Below, piece by piece: positions 25,001 through 31,655 of a stretch of DNA of 64,000 nt. The notes beneath the pieces are model-generated. The model was not told the origin of the DNA and searched no databases. It worked only from the letters and a program-made list of their open reading frames with translations. Source of the DNA: Scolanthus callimorphus (taxonomy: Eukaryota; Cnidaria; Anthozoa; Actiniaria; Edwardsiidae); assembly GCA_033964015.1 (NCBI GenBank), contig CM066919.1, forward strand, positions 4,678,101 through 4,742,100, given 5' to 3'. A program made the translations under genes and the position numbers. Positions within the stretch are counted from its first letter, which is position 1. The number at the start of each line of letters is the position of its first letter.

Positions 25001-28000
25001 AATTGATGACGTCATCAAACGTGAAAAGGTTTACATCGTTGAAGGGGTGAACCTTAGATAACCACACTTGGGTGAACAAGTGCTTAGTCACGTGGTATAA
25101 CGGTGCAAGGCTATCTATTTATGTACAATGGCAACCTTTTTGTCTCGTTAAAAAAAATTGTAACCGGGAGCTCCGCTTTTAGCCAGTGGCTAAATCTATA
25201 TATTAGATTGTGCTCGGCAACTTTTGGAGTCTTGAGTAACTTTTTGTAGTAACCGCAACTCCTCGGTTGAAACGCGACCGAGATGTGGCCCGTTGAATAC
25301 ATAATTTTCTTAAACAAATCACTGTATTTTACACAGTTCAAAACTTTATGAACTGAACTAAAAATACAGTGATTTATTAAAGAAAATTATGTATTCAGTA
25401 GGCCATATCTCGGTCGCGTTGCAAACGATTTGCCTCAATTTTGGTGCGTAGCTTTCATTCGATATGCCCTTTCTAAATCAAGGGACAAATATTGCTAAAT
25501 CGAAAATTTGGGTTTTGTGACGTTATCACTTTAGGACTTTATTCCATTAATGGTTTACTAATACGTATTTCAGAATCAGATGCCGCCGCTATTCCAAAAT
25601 TCATCCTCGATGGTATGTACATGCAGAACACCTGTTTGGTCGACATCCTCTTAGGGACTGTGCAATAATTATCAGGAGGGGGGAGTGAGATGGGCAATTT
25701 CAGAAAATAAAGGTACCCTCCCCACGGGCGGCACTAGTTTTTGACCCCCCCATTCATCCAGAATTTCCAAAATGGTTTACTCCCCCCCCCCCCATGCATA
25801 TAGAATTCCGGGCAGGTTCAAAAAATCCAGCTTCGAAAACCCCCCTTGCAATCAGAATTCCGACTCTTAAAACCCCCCATCCCATCGGAATTTCCAAATG
25901 CCGCCGGGGGGGGGGGGGGGGGGGGGGTACCTTTATTTTCTGGAATTGCCCAATGAAGAAAAACACTAGTTAAAGTTAAATCCCTTCCTCCTTCTTAAAC
26001 GACTTACTTTAAACGATGCCCCACCACACACATCAAGATAGATAGCCTTCAACCCCCTCCCCCCAATCCTTCTTTTTTACTAAACTCGTTAACATTCAAT
26101 TTTATAGTTAGAACGCCAAGGCTTCCACATGTTATTGTTATTTAAAATACAATCTTCGCTCCCTGGACAAAATGCGCGGACCCCATTGGTTAAAACTGAT
26201 CACGTGAGTTTTGGTAACCAAGCGACATTAAACGGGACGAGTGCGTTATTGGTAATAACGCTTACAAATCGTGCAGTGTTCAATGCAAGTGCAAATCTTT
26301 CTTGATTTTACAACTTATTAATATTTATCAATAATGTTTATCTATGCTTTTCTGTATTTCCGAGCTATCAGAATCCAGTTCATGTGCCTAAAATATTCCG
26401 AATTCAATTAAAATACTTGCATTTGAAGTAAAAGTTGTAGTTGATTTTGAGTCTACGCCGTGAACTCAGATTGTATATTAAAAGTGTTAGAGACTTTTAA
26501 TTCGTGTTTTGTTGACAAATACACGCACTTGCTGGCAATACAATGAACTCTAAATTTTCAAATACTGCACGAGACGTTCAGCGCGTGCGTGTATTTGTCA
26601 ACAACACACCCAAAAAAGTCTCTAACCCATTAATACTGTATCAGTTACTAGTGTATGACCATTATTGCATTTGAAGCTCCGATTAGATGTCACCCCCTCC
26701 AAGAAGTGATTTTAAACACCACCCCCCTCTCAAGAGGCATATAATTAAAGTCCCACCCCACCCCTCTGAATTCTAAATTCCCCTTCCTGATAGTTATTAC
26801 ACAGTCCCTTATGTGTGCAAGTGCTTTTGTCGAAAAAGTAATCGTATGATCACCGTACTTTTTTTTCAGAGCTCGCTAAAGAAGAGAGAGCATCTAAAAG
26901 AACAACTGGATTTGCGAAACGTAAGTTTATTGAGGCTTATTTTATGGAGGGATCATGCTCAAGAATCGACAGCGCCACCTCTGCAAGATCCTCTAGAAGT
27001 CAGTCATCCTGTTCAATTGCCCGCTTGAATTTCCCATGGCCATGAAAAAAAAGTGCTTAATCCCCTTGCACTGCCTAATGATTAGGAATAACTCAATTTC
27101 ATGCTTTTTTTATAAATTTACCCATTCAAGGATCCCCATCCCCCCATCCCCCCCCCCCCCCCCTTCCCCTCTCCCCGGTTCAGCCATCATAACATTTCGC
27201 CAAAAACTGTCGACGGTTGCAAAACTTCCTTATTAGAAATTCCCCATTACCTTATTTGGAATTATTATGCGACTGTGATGTCATTTTACCATATAAGGTC
27301 AAAATTGAGTGCAGATATGGAGCCGTATACACGGCAAAAAGCCGTATTACACGGTTGAAAGCCGTATTACACTTTAGCAAACCAGTTACGAACCGGTTTT
27401 ACGCGCGCACTTGAATGGCTTCCCGATCGTGTGCTAGTCAAATCACGTACGTTTTCTAGTGAATCTTGAAAAGGAAAGAAAATATTTGTGTTAGTCGTAT
27501 AATAAAGAACTCATTAGATGTTTTTTCACATTTTACTGGTTGCTCGCATTTTCCCAAAAAAACATCTAATTAACCATTATCCTGCGAGATTGCGCAGAAT
27601 ATCGTCTGATACTTAGCCGACGAGGGACGAAGTCCCGAGTTGCTAAAATCAGACGATTTCTGCAAAATCGAGCAGGATAATAGTTTTATTATTCAGCACA
27701 TCGATAGCACAAAACCCCCGAAAAAAATGACTTTTGTGTAGTATTTACGAGCTCAAAACATCATATTTTCCTCAGAGACGGACGGATATCGCAGGATAGC
27801 TGTCATGTACAGAAGACAGCTATTGGCGTTGCAATGACCATATTTGGGCAGTGCATCGATGTGCTGGATAATAATAAGATATATCATATCTCAAAAAAAG
27901 GAGAATTACCCAAAACGTCCAGATACTCTCTTTGTCACCATTTTTGTTTTATATTTCCTCGACCAAAGGGCCTGAAACGATATTTAACAACCGCAGGCAA

Positions 28001-30824
28001 CCCACGCGGATTTATTTGAAAACGAAAACTTTTTGATATGCGCACCTGTGTGCTGTACACGTGGTTCTCCCAGGGGGGTACTCGGATATAAAAATGACGG
28101 GGTGTCCGACGGAGTTCCAAATTTCATACCCCCAAAAATACCTGAGTCATAAATTTTATACTCAAAAAATACCTGCTCCCAAAATTTGATACCCCCAAAA
28201 AATACTCAACTTTGTTAGCCTAAAAAGGCTATTTAATACCAGCACTACACATGATGCCTGTCCCATTATATGTTTCAGCTTATGACAGTATCTTGATGAT
28301 CAACTAGCCTGTCAGAAGTTTCAACCCAAAAAAATACCCGCCGATTTTTCAACACTCCAAAAAACTACCTGGTAGAATTTTCAACCCCAAAAATACTTTT
28401 ACTACAAATTTCATACCCAAAAAATATGTCGGACCCCCGTCATTTTTATTCCCGAGTACCCCCCTGGGGTGGTTCTTTTTCGTTCCATAATTGGAAAATT
28501 ATTGTCTGTTTCTCCGTCAGCTGGCAAAGTGTTCAACGTCCCGGATGCAATCCCTGCCCCCCAAAAGCCAGGTAAGCTTCTTTTCCTAGCTAGACATCTA
28601 CCGAGAAACAAACAAAGTAATTTCGGTTAGTCGAAACTTTGCGGCCGGATTCTTAAGCTAGGACAATTAAAAAGTCGCAAATTTTGAGAAAAGAATATAG
28701 TCGACAATCGCCGTGGAACGCCATCACGATTTTCATGCACTAAAAGCTGCGACTAAAAATTCGGATTTCGCGACTAACATTTTAGAATTTGTCGAAAATT
28801 TCGACTTGACGTTTTCTTTTAATTACGAGCCCTGTATTAACTACTTACTAACCGAGCGCGAGGGCAGTACGGAAAAATTCCAGACTGAGTCTGCTTTACA
28901 GACCGAGCCTCTGGGTAAAATTCTGCCCGCTGATTAGCCAATCAGAGCGCGCGTACTATCGTTGCCATATAATAAAAGTAATATATCAACCACGAGACAG
29001 AGTGTTTCATCACGATTTCTAAACACTGATAAGTGGGTTGAAGAAAACGAACATGCATTGGCGAGATTTTAAACTGACTTATGAAAAACATATTCGAGTG
29101 TTTGACGTCGAGTACGTGTTTGATATAGCTTATCAAAAACGAATCATGTAATGGCGAGAAAAGAGAAAAAAAAATCTCAAAAATCTATGCAAAGGATTAA
29201 GACTGCGTATCCAAATCTCCTTTACGTTTGTCTCGAATCTCCTATCCCGTCTCTTCCATCCACAGAGGCCGATGTCCCTGTCTATAGAGGCCCAAACCGA
29301 GACAAAGGTAAGTTTTCCCCTTCACAAAAAAGACATTGGCTAGCTCAGGCTAGCTCCCCCTCTTATACTTACATATTTCTGTTAATGATCATTAACTTTT
29401 CACTTAGGTCAAAGATCTTCCATTAAGCAGAAAAGAATGATAATAAGCTGTAAGTACTGAATCGATAGAATTGCAAAAAGGTTGTCATTGCAACAACAAT
29501 TACAATTTACGAAAGAGTAAGTAGGGAGGAAGACGTTTTTTTTTTACTTAGGCTTGGTGTTTCGTTTCACTCTCGCGTCGAGCGCCGTGTCCACCGTCGC
29601 TTTCCTGCTTTGTTAATGGAACTGCGCGCCCGCCCGCGCCTGTCTTTCCTGTTGCAATGAGTGCCCGCATGACCTGTGCATCTTTATTCTAATTCTAATT
29701 AACCTTTCCTTGTTGTGTTTAGGGATCAAACACCTTCACAAACGCGGGGAGCACGTGCCGAATGCAGTAGCAGAACTTCTGAGGAGAGGACTGTGAGTAT
29801 ACAAACGACGAATAAACCCGGGGGAGGGGGGGATCCCATATAAAAAGTCACGGGAGCTCGGCATTTATTTCGTGGGTTACATTATACACTTAATGACTGC
29901 TTCCGAGGGAAACAGCGAGTTTTGTTTTCCCGAGAATCTCGATGTTTCCCGAGACGAAGTGGAGGGAAACATCGAGATTCGAGGGAAAGCAAAACTCGCT
30001 GTTTCCCGAGGGTGCAGTCATTAAGTGTTTTATTATATAGCAAAAAGAAAATACGGTAAAAATCATAAAAAATCATCCGCCGAAATTTCTCGCTCTAGCG
30101 ATGTCGCCCGCGCGGGCAATAATTTTTTAATTGTAGCCCGCGCGGGCTACATTGGATTTGTAGCCCGCCACGTGACCATGATAGAACCAATCAGAGCGCG
30201 CGCTTTGATCGAATAAACACGAGCTATATAATAACGTCAATAATGCCATCTCTTAGATGGTCTGCTATCATTGGTGGTACCTTCGCCCTGAAGCACCCAA
30301 ACATTTTCCAGCTGATCTCAGCTCACGGCAAAGGATTGTTTGTCAAAACGAAACGTTCATCGTTTCCGCCAGAGAAGCAAAAACTAGTTTAATAATCGTA
30401 CAGGTCAAACCCAGTTTCCAAGGCAAGACTTTCTGAGGAGATGGAAAAGTTTCTATGATCAAGTGCAATATTTTTTAGGATCTGTTTGGATGCAACACAA
30501 AGCGTTCTGGTTGGCTAATATGAAATCAAGAAATCAACTCGTTCTTTATCCCGAGATAACTCATTAAGAAACTGACCAATCAGCATCCATCCTCAAAACC
30601 TAGACAATCACGCAATTCCTGGGTACTTTTTGGGAACTCGGCGTTCAGTCGTCAGGTTCCTCCCGCAAAGAGTGTTGGAGTCTAGAGAGAAAAGAGGGCT
30701 GAAAATCAAGCTATAGAAAATTTCCTTTATTCCTGCATCATAGTGTTTTATTTACGAGTTTGCAAATAGCATACCCTTGATTCTTGCCATTTTATTTCTT
30801 TCCAGAAAACGTGAGAGGCAGTAA
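4061..30824 (+). CDS. Micro-exon gene, function unknown (16 predicted exons, 3' part)
   Basis: Predicted exons: 4061-4096, 4584-4610, 5202-5270 (or to 5264), 5741-5794, 6339-6380, 10641-10667, 10969-11013, 12906-12956, 14984-15037, 25574-25612, 26870-26920, 28521-28571, 29266-29307, 29408-29449, 29723-29792 and 30806-30824 (stop TAA at 30822). Each is bounded by a pyrimidine-rich AG acceptor and a GTAAG-type donor. Every exon from the first to 29449 is a multiple of three in phase 1-1; the 70-nt exon moves to phase 2 and the last exon closes in frame. The peptide (239 residues without its start) is hydrophilic, rich in Pro, Lys and Glu, with Gly often at junctions, for example DFPEAPRRDG and ESDAAAIPKFILDG; it ends with a basic helix, HVPNAVAELLRRG then LKRERQ. 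I recognise no domain. The 5' end and signal peptide, if any, were not found. The constant phase means any exon could be skipped without breaking the frame. Introns are full of miniature elements, a receptor gene and a transposon. Confidence 0.65.
4088..4130 (+). promoter_or_regulatory. Tandem duplicated 5' splice site
   Basis: The string TTTTACCCGGTAAGT occurs twice, with donors after 4096 and after 4123, exactly 27 nt apart. Use of the second would add nine in-frame codons with no stop to the first micro-exon. Confidence 0.5.
4374..4525. mobile_element. 152-bp palindromic miniature element
   Basis: TATACACCTAATTCA followed by AAAAGGTTGCTTTGAT appears at the left end and, inverted with one mismatch, at the right end, giving about 32-bp arms. 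It lies in the intron before exon 4584-4610. The 144-codon frame crossing it is incidental. Confidence 0.75.
5873..6233. mobile_element. Decayed hAT-like miniature element
   Basis: Inverted arms share ACTCCCATATTTTTTGG and GATCGTCG with the well-preserved copy at 9290-9671. The interior is TTTTAGGGG-rich. The ends are eroded, so the target duplication cannot be read. It sits in an intron of the micro-exon gene. Confidence 0.6.
6411..6770. mobile_element. 360-bp miniature inverted-repeat element
   Basis: The left end AGGGCCTATTCACATAAAGG and the right end (inverted) AAGGGCTTGTTCACGTGAAGG are matching arms; CACCCCGGGGT-type motifs recur inside in opposite orientation. No coding content. Confidence 0.6.
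6771..6960. mobile_element. Partial copy of the 15.1-kb miniature element family
   Basis: Blocks such as CTAGGTTTGTTAAGTAATC and TTATCGAGCGGATGGAAT match the interior of the full copy at 15096-15451, but the GGGGCAGTGCCACG end is missing. The rest of the stretch to 7304 shows nothing I can identify. Confidence 0.5.
7305..8234 (-). CDS. Intact single-exon class A GPCR with a short extracellular loop 2
   Basis: About 309 residues with seven hydrophobic segments. Visible landmarks: an N-terminal glycosylation site NIS (residues 3-5), TM1 with SN at about 53-54 in place of GN, LAFAD at about 78-82 in TM2, the ERY form of the DRY motif at about 133-135, CYVP at about 243-246 in TM6, and NPFIF at about 281-285 in place of NPxxY. 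The loop between TM4 and TM5 is very short and has no cysteine, so the usual TM3 to loop-2 disulfide cannot form. This is a trait of the melanocortin/adenosine/cannabinoid group, to which many cnidarian single-exon receptors are loosely similar. Ligand unknown. The ATG at 8234 is the first in frame and precedes a plausible 36-residue N-terminus. The gene lies antisense in the intron between exons 6339-6380 and 10641-10667 of the micro-exon gene. Confidence 0.9.
   Translation of the reverse strand: MRNISPSSATQSCFFEGSDFFNAFDFHAETFLATSRVMSAIAIILSLLVSCSNALILVGIIHKKTLHTAPNILVCSLAFADFLVGVLLLPMFAGYLLSYKLFSSCIYYALLLAIGFTTCAAAFFTLVTVSCERYIALFFALKYPTIVTVQRVAATVIAIWIAVISSSAAFLFLHNTLGTLLSVIVPLVGFIIIIAIYFRIFKLVRKHHFQIQVQERLFAQRSHAQAKFAITIALVIGVTIACYVPIVCVNCVKLIKGNSQTLTEAFNVSVVVLSFNSFMNPFIFCWKNHEIRGAVLSLLRDVTARLDAM
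8235..9281. other. Intronic stretch with one tandem duplication
   Basis: No gene apart from the receptor ending at 8234. Bases about 8702-8770 and 8784-8852 are an imperfect direct repeat of about 80 bp sharing TCCGTGGTTTTACAC, TTCCTTTAGAATCGGAAA and TTGACAGTTTTT. Confidence 0.5.
9290..9671. mobile_element. 382-bp hAT-like miniature element with 8-bp target duplication
   Basis: The ends are CCCGGGGGG runs followed by GACTCCCATATTTTT and GGGGTGCTCGTCG in inverted orientation. The element is flanked by GAACCATT at 9282-9289 and 9672-9679, an 8-bp duplication typical of the hAT superfamily. The interior has repeated CCCCTAAAAGGTACC blocks. Same family as 28069-28468. Confidence 0.85.
10274..10583. 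mobile_element. 310-bp near-perfect palindromic element
   Basis: TTATTACAGCTAAAACG at the left reads back from the right end. The arms run for about 125 bp each, sharing TTGCATCGCGACCC, TTGACTGGCGGAACAGAA and GCCTAGTGCAGTC around a short centre. It lies directly upstream of micro-exon 10641-10667. A diverged copy occurs at 43085-43310. Confidence 0.85.
11712..12429. mobile_element. 718-bp element with terminal inverted repeats
   Basis: Both ends read TTTAAGGTATGAGTATACC then TTTG inward. Farther in, GTGTGCGGGATT and related blocks at about 11990 and 12125 are again inverted, so the element folds along most of its length. No protein is encoded. Confidence 0.75.
12430..12823. mobile_element. 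About 390-bp miniature element, GCAAC-rich
   Basis: AGGCCATCACACGAGGCA at the left and AGGCCATGTCAAACAGGCA (inverted) at the right are imperfect arms, both followed by TTTTTTC and runs of GCAACGCAA. It abuts the preceding element. Related sequence recurs at 15452-15730 and about 38370-38480. Confidence 0.55.
13785..14875. repeat. 69-bp minisatellite, about 15 copies
   Basis: Units begin at about 13793, 13862, 13931, 14000 and continue every 69 bp, with one shortened unit near 14245. Each unit holds TCTACTCC and GGAGTAGA as inverted arms around CATATG and CCTAGT. Since 69 is a multiple of three and most units lack stops, the - strand stays open for 317 codons with a 23-residue repeat. I treat this as a by-product of the period and not as a gene. 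The array lies in the intron before micro-exon 14984-15037. Confidence 0.9.
15096..15451. mobile_element. 356-bp miniature inverted-repeat element
   Basis: The ends read TTAAAGGGGCNGTGNCACG inward, right arm continuing ATTTTAGGGTTAATTTAGG. Partial relatives occur at about 6771-6960, 38092-38370 and 55850-55960, so the family is common locally. Confidence 0.75.
15452..15730. mobile_element. GCAAC-rich repeat, probably a miniature element
   Basis: Repeated AACTCGCAACA and TTTCCGCGCAA blocks occur in both orientations, as in 12430-12823. Boundaries are uncertain. Confidence 0.4.
15740..16113. mobile_element. CGTCCACACTA-type miniature element
   Basis: GTCCACACTA blocks at the left and TAGTGTGGACG blocks at the right are inverted, with GTATCCG and CGTTTTC(G/A) words throughout. 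A second member lies at 34262-34610. No coding sequence. Confidence 0.6.
16219..16392. mobile_element. Palindromic repeat rich in TTCCCATG
   Basis: CACAGGGAATTTCTG and, inverted, CTGAAATTCCCTGTG are the ends; TTCCCATG and CATGGGAA pair inside. Relatives are at about 42290-42460 and 55120-55320. Confidence 0.65.
16393..17764. other. Intronic sequence, one possible lost exon
   Basis: Mostly nothing recognisable. Bases 17669-17720 follow a TTTTCCGTGAACTCAG acceptor and encode DDHESPERSSKDTQSQP in the phase used by the micro-exons, but only a weak donor (A|GTGTTA) follows. The CXC-type transposon begins 45 bp further on. This could be a skipped or damaged exon, or chance. Confidence 0.3.
17765..18171. 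repeat. Left terminal inverted repeat of the CXC transposon
   Basis: Pairs with 23418-23669. Interrupted by the nested element at 17812-17994; contains GGTTCGAACAAATTGCAATA, also present inverted on the right. Confidence 0.85.
17812..17994. mobile_element. 183-bp miniature element nested in the terminal repeat
   Basis: CTGGCCTCCGCCAATCAAAC and its near-identical inverse end the insertion; the arms continue through GAGTCTTTTCGTCGTTACTCT. The right terminal repeat of the host transposon lacks this segment, which shows that it inserted later. Confidence 0.85.
18172..18646. other. 3' non-coding region of the CXC transposon
   Basis: Between the left terminal repeat and the stop of the - strand frame at 18647. 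AT-rich, no frame seen. Confidence 0.5.
18647..21736 (-). pseudogene. Transposon protein, C-terminal part: PIN-like nuclease motifs and CXC domain
   Basis: An open frame of 1029 codons. Around residue 678 is VVFDGYQEG, around 770 VLVGDDTDLLVLL, and near 837 ILGCDATSR: closely spaced acidic residues in hydrophobic strands, as in PIN/FEN-type nuclease folds. At about 973-1012 a cysteine array (CKCKSDC, RRCSCKKNGLDC, PAC) is a tesmin/TSO1-like CXC zinc-binding motif, generally DNA binding. The N-terminal third has FDQPLWWKAL and VLRLGGLHTEMSFLGCIGHL. Similar multidomain proteins recur as uncharacterised products in cnidarian genomes, as far as I recall. The frame is continuous with the two upstream fragments only after a 1-nt shift near 21690, so this is a broken copy, though this part is well preserved. 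Function as a transposase is inferred from position between the terminal repeats. Confidence 0.75.
21666..22352 (-). pseudogene. Transposon protein, middle part
   Basis: 228 codons with TIRNVANVVTFQRTAESII near the start and, near the end, AADNVDHNIRTLDGKGTFHG. The latter is a conserved-looking acidic and histidine block that could belong to a catalytic site, though I cannot assign it. It overlaps the next frame by 71 bp: the protein sense passes from this frame to the 18647-21736 frame near 21690 through a 1-nt indel. At its start it follows the cysteine-rich fragment out of frame. Confidence 0.7.
22363..23103 (-). pseudogene. Transposon protein, cysteine-rich N-terminal part
   Basis: 246 codons from the ATG at 23103. 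Cysteine pairs CCIC (residues 16-19), VKC, HCIVC and a later HNQC suggest one or more zinc-binding modules. YARDLHAADAIYHNQCSVNF is a distinctive block. The frame leaves the protein sense in an A7-G5 homopolymer near 22370-22382, where a +1 shift would be required to continue into the middle fragment. The shift is not of the usual -1 programmed type, so decay is the simplest reading. Confidence 0.7.
23418..23669. repeat. Right terminal inverted repeat of the CXC transposon
   Basis: Mirror of 17765-18171 without the nested insertion; it ends CCGCAGTAACTG at 23669. Confidence 0.85.
23816..23850. repeat. Strong GC hairpin
   Basis: GCGCGGGCC and GGCCCGCGC flank a GAA loop, with further pairing of CTCC and GGAG outside. 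GGAGCTCCGC-type sequence recurs at about 25168, on the other side of the satellite array, so the two may bound one element. Confidence 0.55.
23975..25085. repeat. 128-bp satellite with twin TGACGTCA palindromes, about 7.5 copies
   Basis: TGACGTCA pairs start at 24229, 24357, 24485, 24612, 24739, 24867 and 24995, that is every 127-128 bp. The two sites in each unit are 12 bp apart, and the last unit has one mutated site. Most units also carry CACGTG directly before them. The rest of the unit reads ATCTCAAGAAGGGATGAACC, CAACCAAACTTGG and GTTATCTAAGTGGCAAGG. An inverted partial unit lies at about 23985-24030, and a (GTCC)n microsatellite at about 24070. It lies in the same intron as the CXC transposon. 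Confidence 0.9.
25268..25427. repeat. 160-bp palindrome with arms of about 75 bp
   Basis: AACGCGACCGAGATGTGGCC and its inverse form the outer stem; GAATACATAATTTTCTT and CACTGTATTTT pair further in, around a short AAACTTTATG centre. No coding content; probably a fold-back element. Confidence 0.75.
25650..26811. mobile_element. 1.16-kb Harbinger-like element with TTA target duplication
   Basis: The left end GGGACTGTGCAATAATTATC and the right end (inverted) GGGACTGTGTAATAACTATC are matching arms, each directly flanked by TTA. A nested element sits at 25691-25952 and a further palindrome at about 26480-26630 (GTTGACAAATACACGCAC and inverse). It inserted 38 bp downstream of micro-exon 25574-25612. 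Confidence 0.65.
25691..25952. mobile_element. 262-bp miniature element with poly-G/poly-C interior
   Basis: TGGGCAATTTCAGAAAATAA then AGGTACC at the left returns inverted at the right. The interior holds long C and G runs, including more than 20 G at about 25906-25927. Confidence 0.75.
26921..27570. other. Intronic stretch with a C-run
   Basis: A C-rich tract at about 27139-27175. No gene or clear element otherwise. Confidence 0.4.
27575..27683. mobile_element. 109-bp palindromic miniature element
   Basis: ATTATCCTGC at both ends, then GCAGAA and ATCGTCTGAT in inverted orientation, with GGGACGAAGTCCC as the central hairpin. Confidence 0.75.
28069..28468. mobile_element. 400-bp hAT-like miniature element with 8-bp target duplication
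   Basis: The ends read CCCAGGGGGGTACTCGG inward and are flanked by GTGGTTCT at 28061-28068 and 28469-28476. The interior has repeated CCCAAAAAATAC blocks. It inserted about 45 bp upstream of the acceptor of micro-exon 28521-28571. A truncated relative begins at about 29817. Confidence 0.85.
29886..30026. mobile_element. 141-bp palindromic miniature element
   Basis: ACACTTAATGACTGC at both ends, then GGGAAACAGCGAGTTTTG and TCTCGATGTTTCCC as long inverted arms. Just downstream, 30105-30166 holds repeated palindromes GCCCGCGCGGGC. Confidence 0.8.
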
Positions 30825-31080
30825 ATGAGGCAGCAATTTCCGCAGGCACCCCGGCAACGGAACGCGAAACATGTCTCTCGTTATATTTAGAAGCATCTAA
30901 AGAACACTTTCGGAATCATTTTTAGTGATTCTAATTTCGGAAAATATAGACTAAAAATATGGACGCCAGAATATTGTCCGAAGGGCATTATATGTAATTC
31001 ACTTTTGTATTGTAACATAGTAGAGTTTGTAACAATTGTGATTATGAAGTTAGTCTTTTTTATTAAAAGTAGGACAAAGT
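30806..31080 (+). other. Terminal exon and 3' untranslated region of the micro-exon gene
   Basis: TTATTTCTTTCCAG precedes the exon. Six residues (LKRERQ) and TAA at 30822-30824 close the frame carried by exon 29723-29792. An ATTAAA signal at 31062-31067 could end the transcript about 600 bp before the next coding start. Confidence 0.5.
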
Positions 31081-31655
31081 TCCTTTAGTGTAGCCCTGTT
31101 TTTTAGGCCCCAAACCCTATATAGTTTCACTTAACCGGTGGCTCAGAAAGCCCAGAAGCCGAAAACATGAATTATCGGCCCCTTTTTTATACCGAAATTG
31201 CAATTTTCTCAATCTTTTCAAATACCTCCAGCCGCCTGAAAACCCTACTCCTTTCTGGCAAGCATCCCCGTATGGGATTATCTTCATCTACTGATTAACA
31301 AACAACGTCGCCATTGACGTGAGCTCATTATAGGAAATGCCCCCCAGCGCCTGAGCTTTTGCCTTGCGCTTGTATTCAGCATTCATTCACTGCGCGCGCG
31401 GTCATGTTTAGAGCATTGGAATTGTGACGTGATTGATGCGAATATTCGAAGATCGGAAAACATGTTTCAACGTAGCGATTGGATTCGAGATAAGGGAACC
31501 TCGTGATTTTAATAGCATGCTTTGAGTTTTCATACTCGGTGCGATTGCTGTACTTAAAAAGGTTAATATTTTTTGTGAAAGATGACAGGGAGCAAAACAG
31601 AGTCAATTCCGAGGAGAGTCAGCCTACGAAGGCGCTGTTACAAATTGTAATAGAG
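31081..31655. other. Intergenic region and probable 5' leader of the BNIP2-like gene
   Basis: The frame entering exon 31656-31676 is open back to a TAA at 31491 but has no ATG, so either the coding start is 31656 or an upstream exon splices in. A TTTTTGTGAAAG acceptor-like sequence at about 31576 is in the phase of the micro-exons, which leaves room for read-through splicing. Confidence 0.4.

Noticed and set aside
13785..25085. CRISPR-like repeat arrays
   Set aside because: Both tandem arrays are head-to-tail satellites without unique spacers, in a eukaryotic context.
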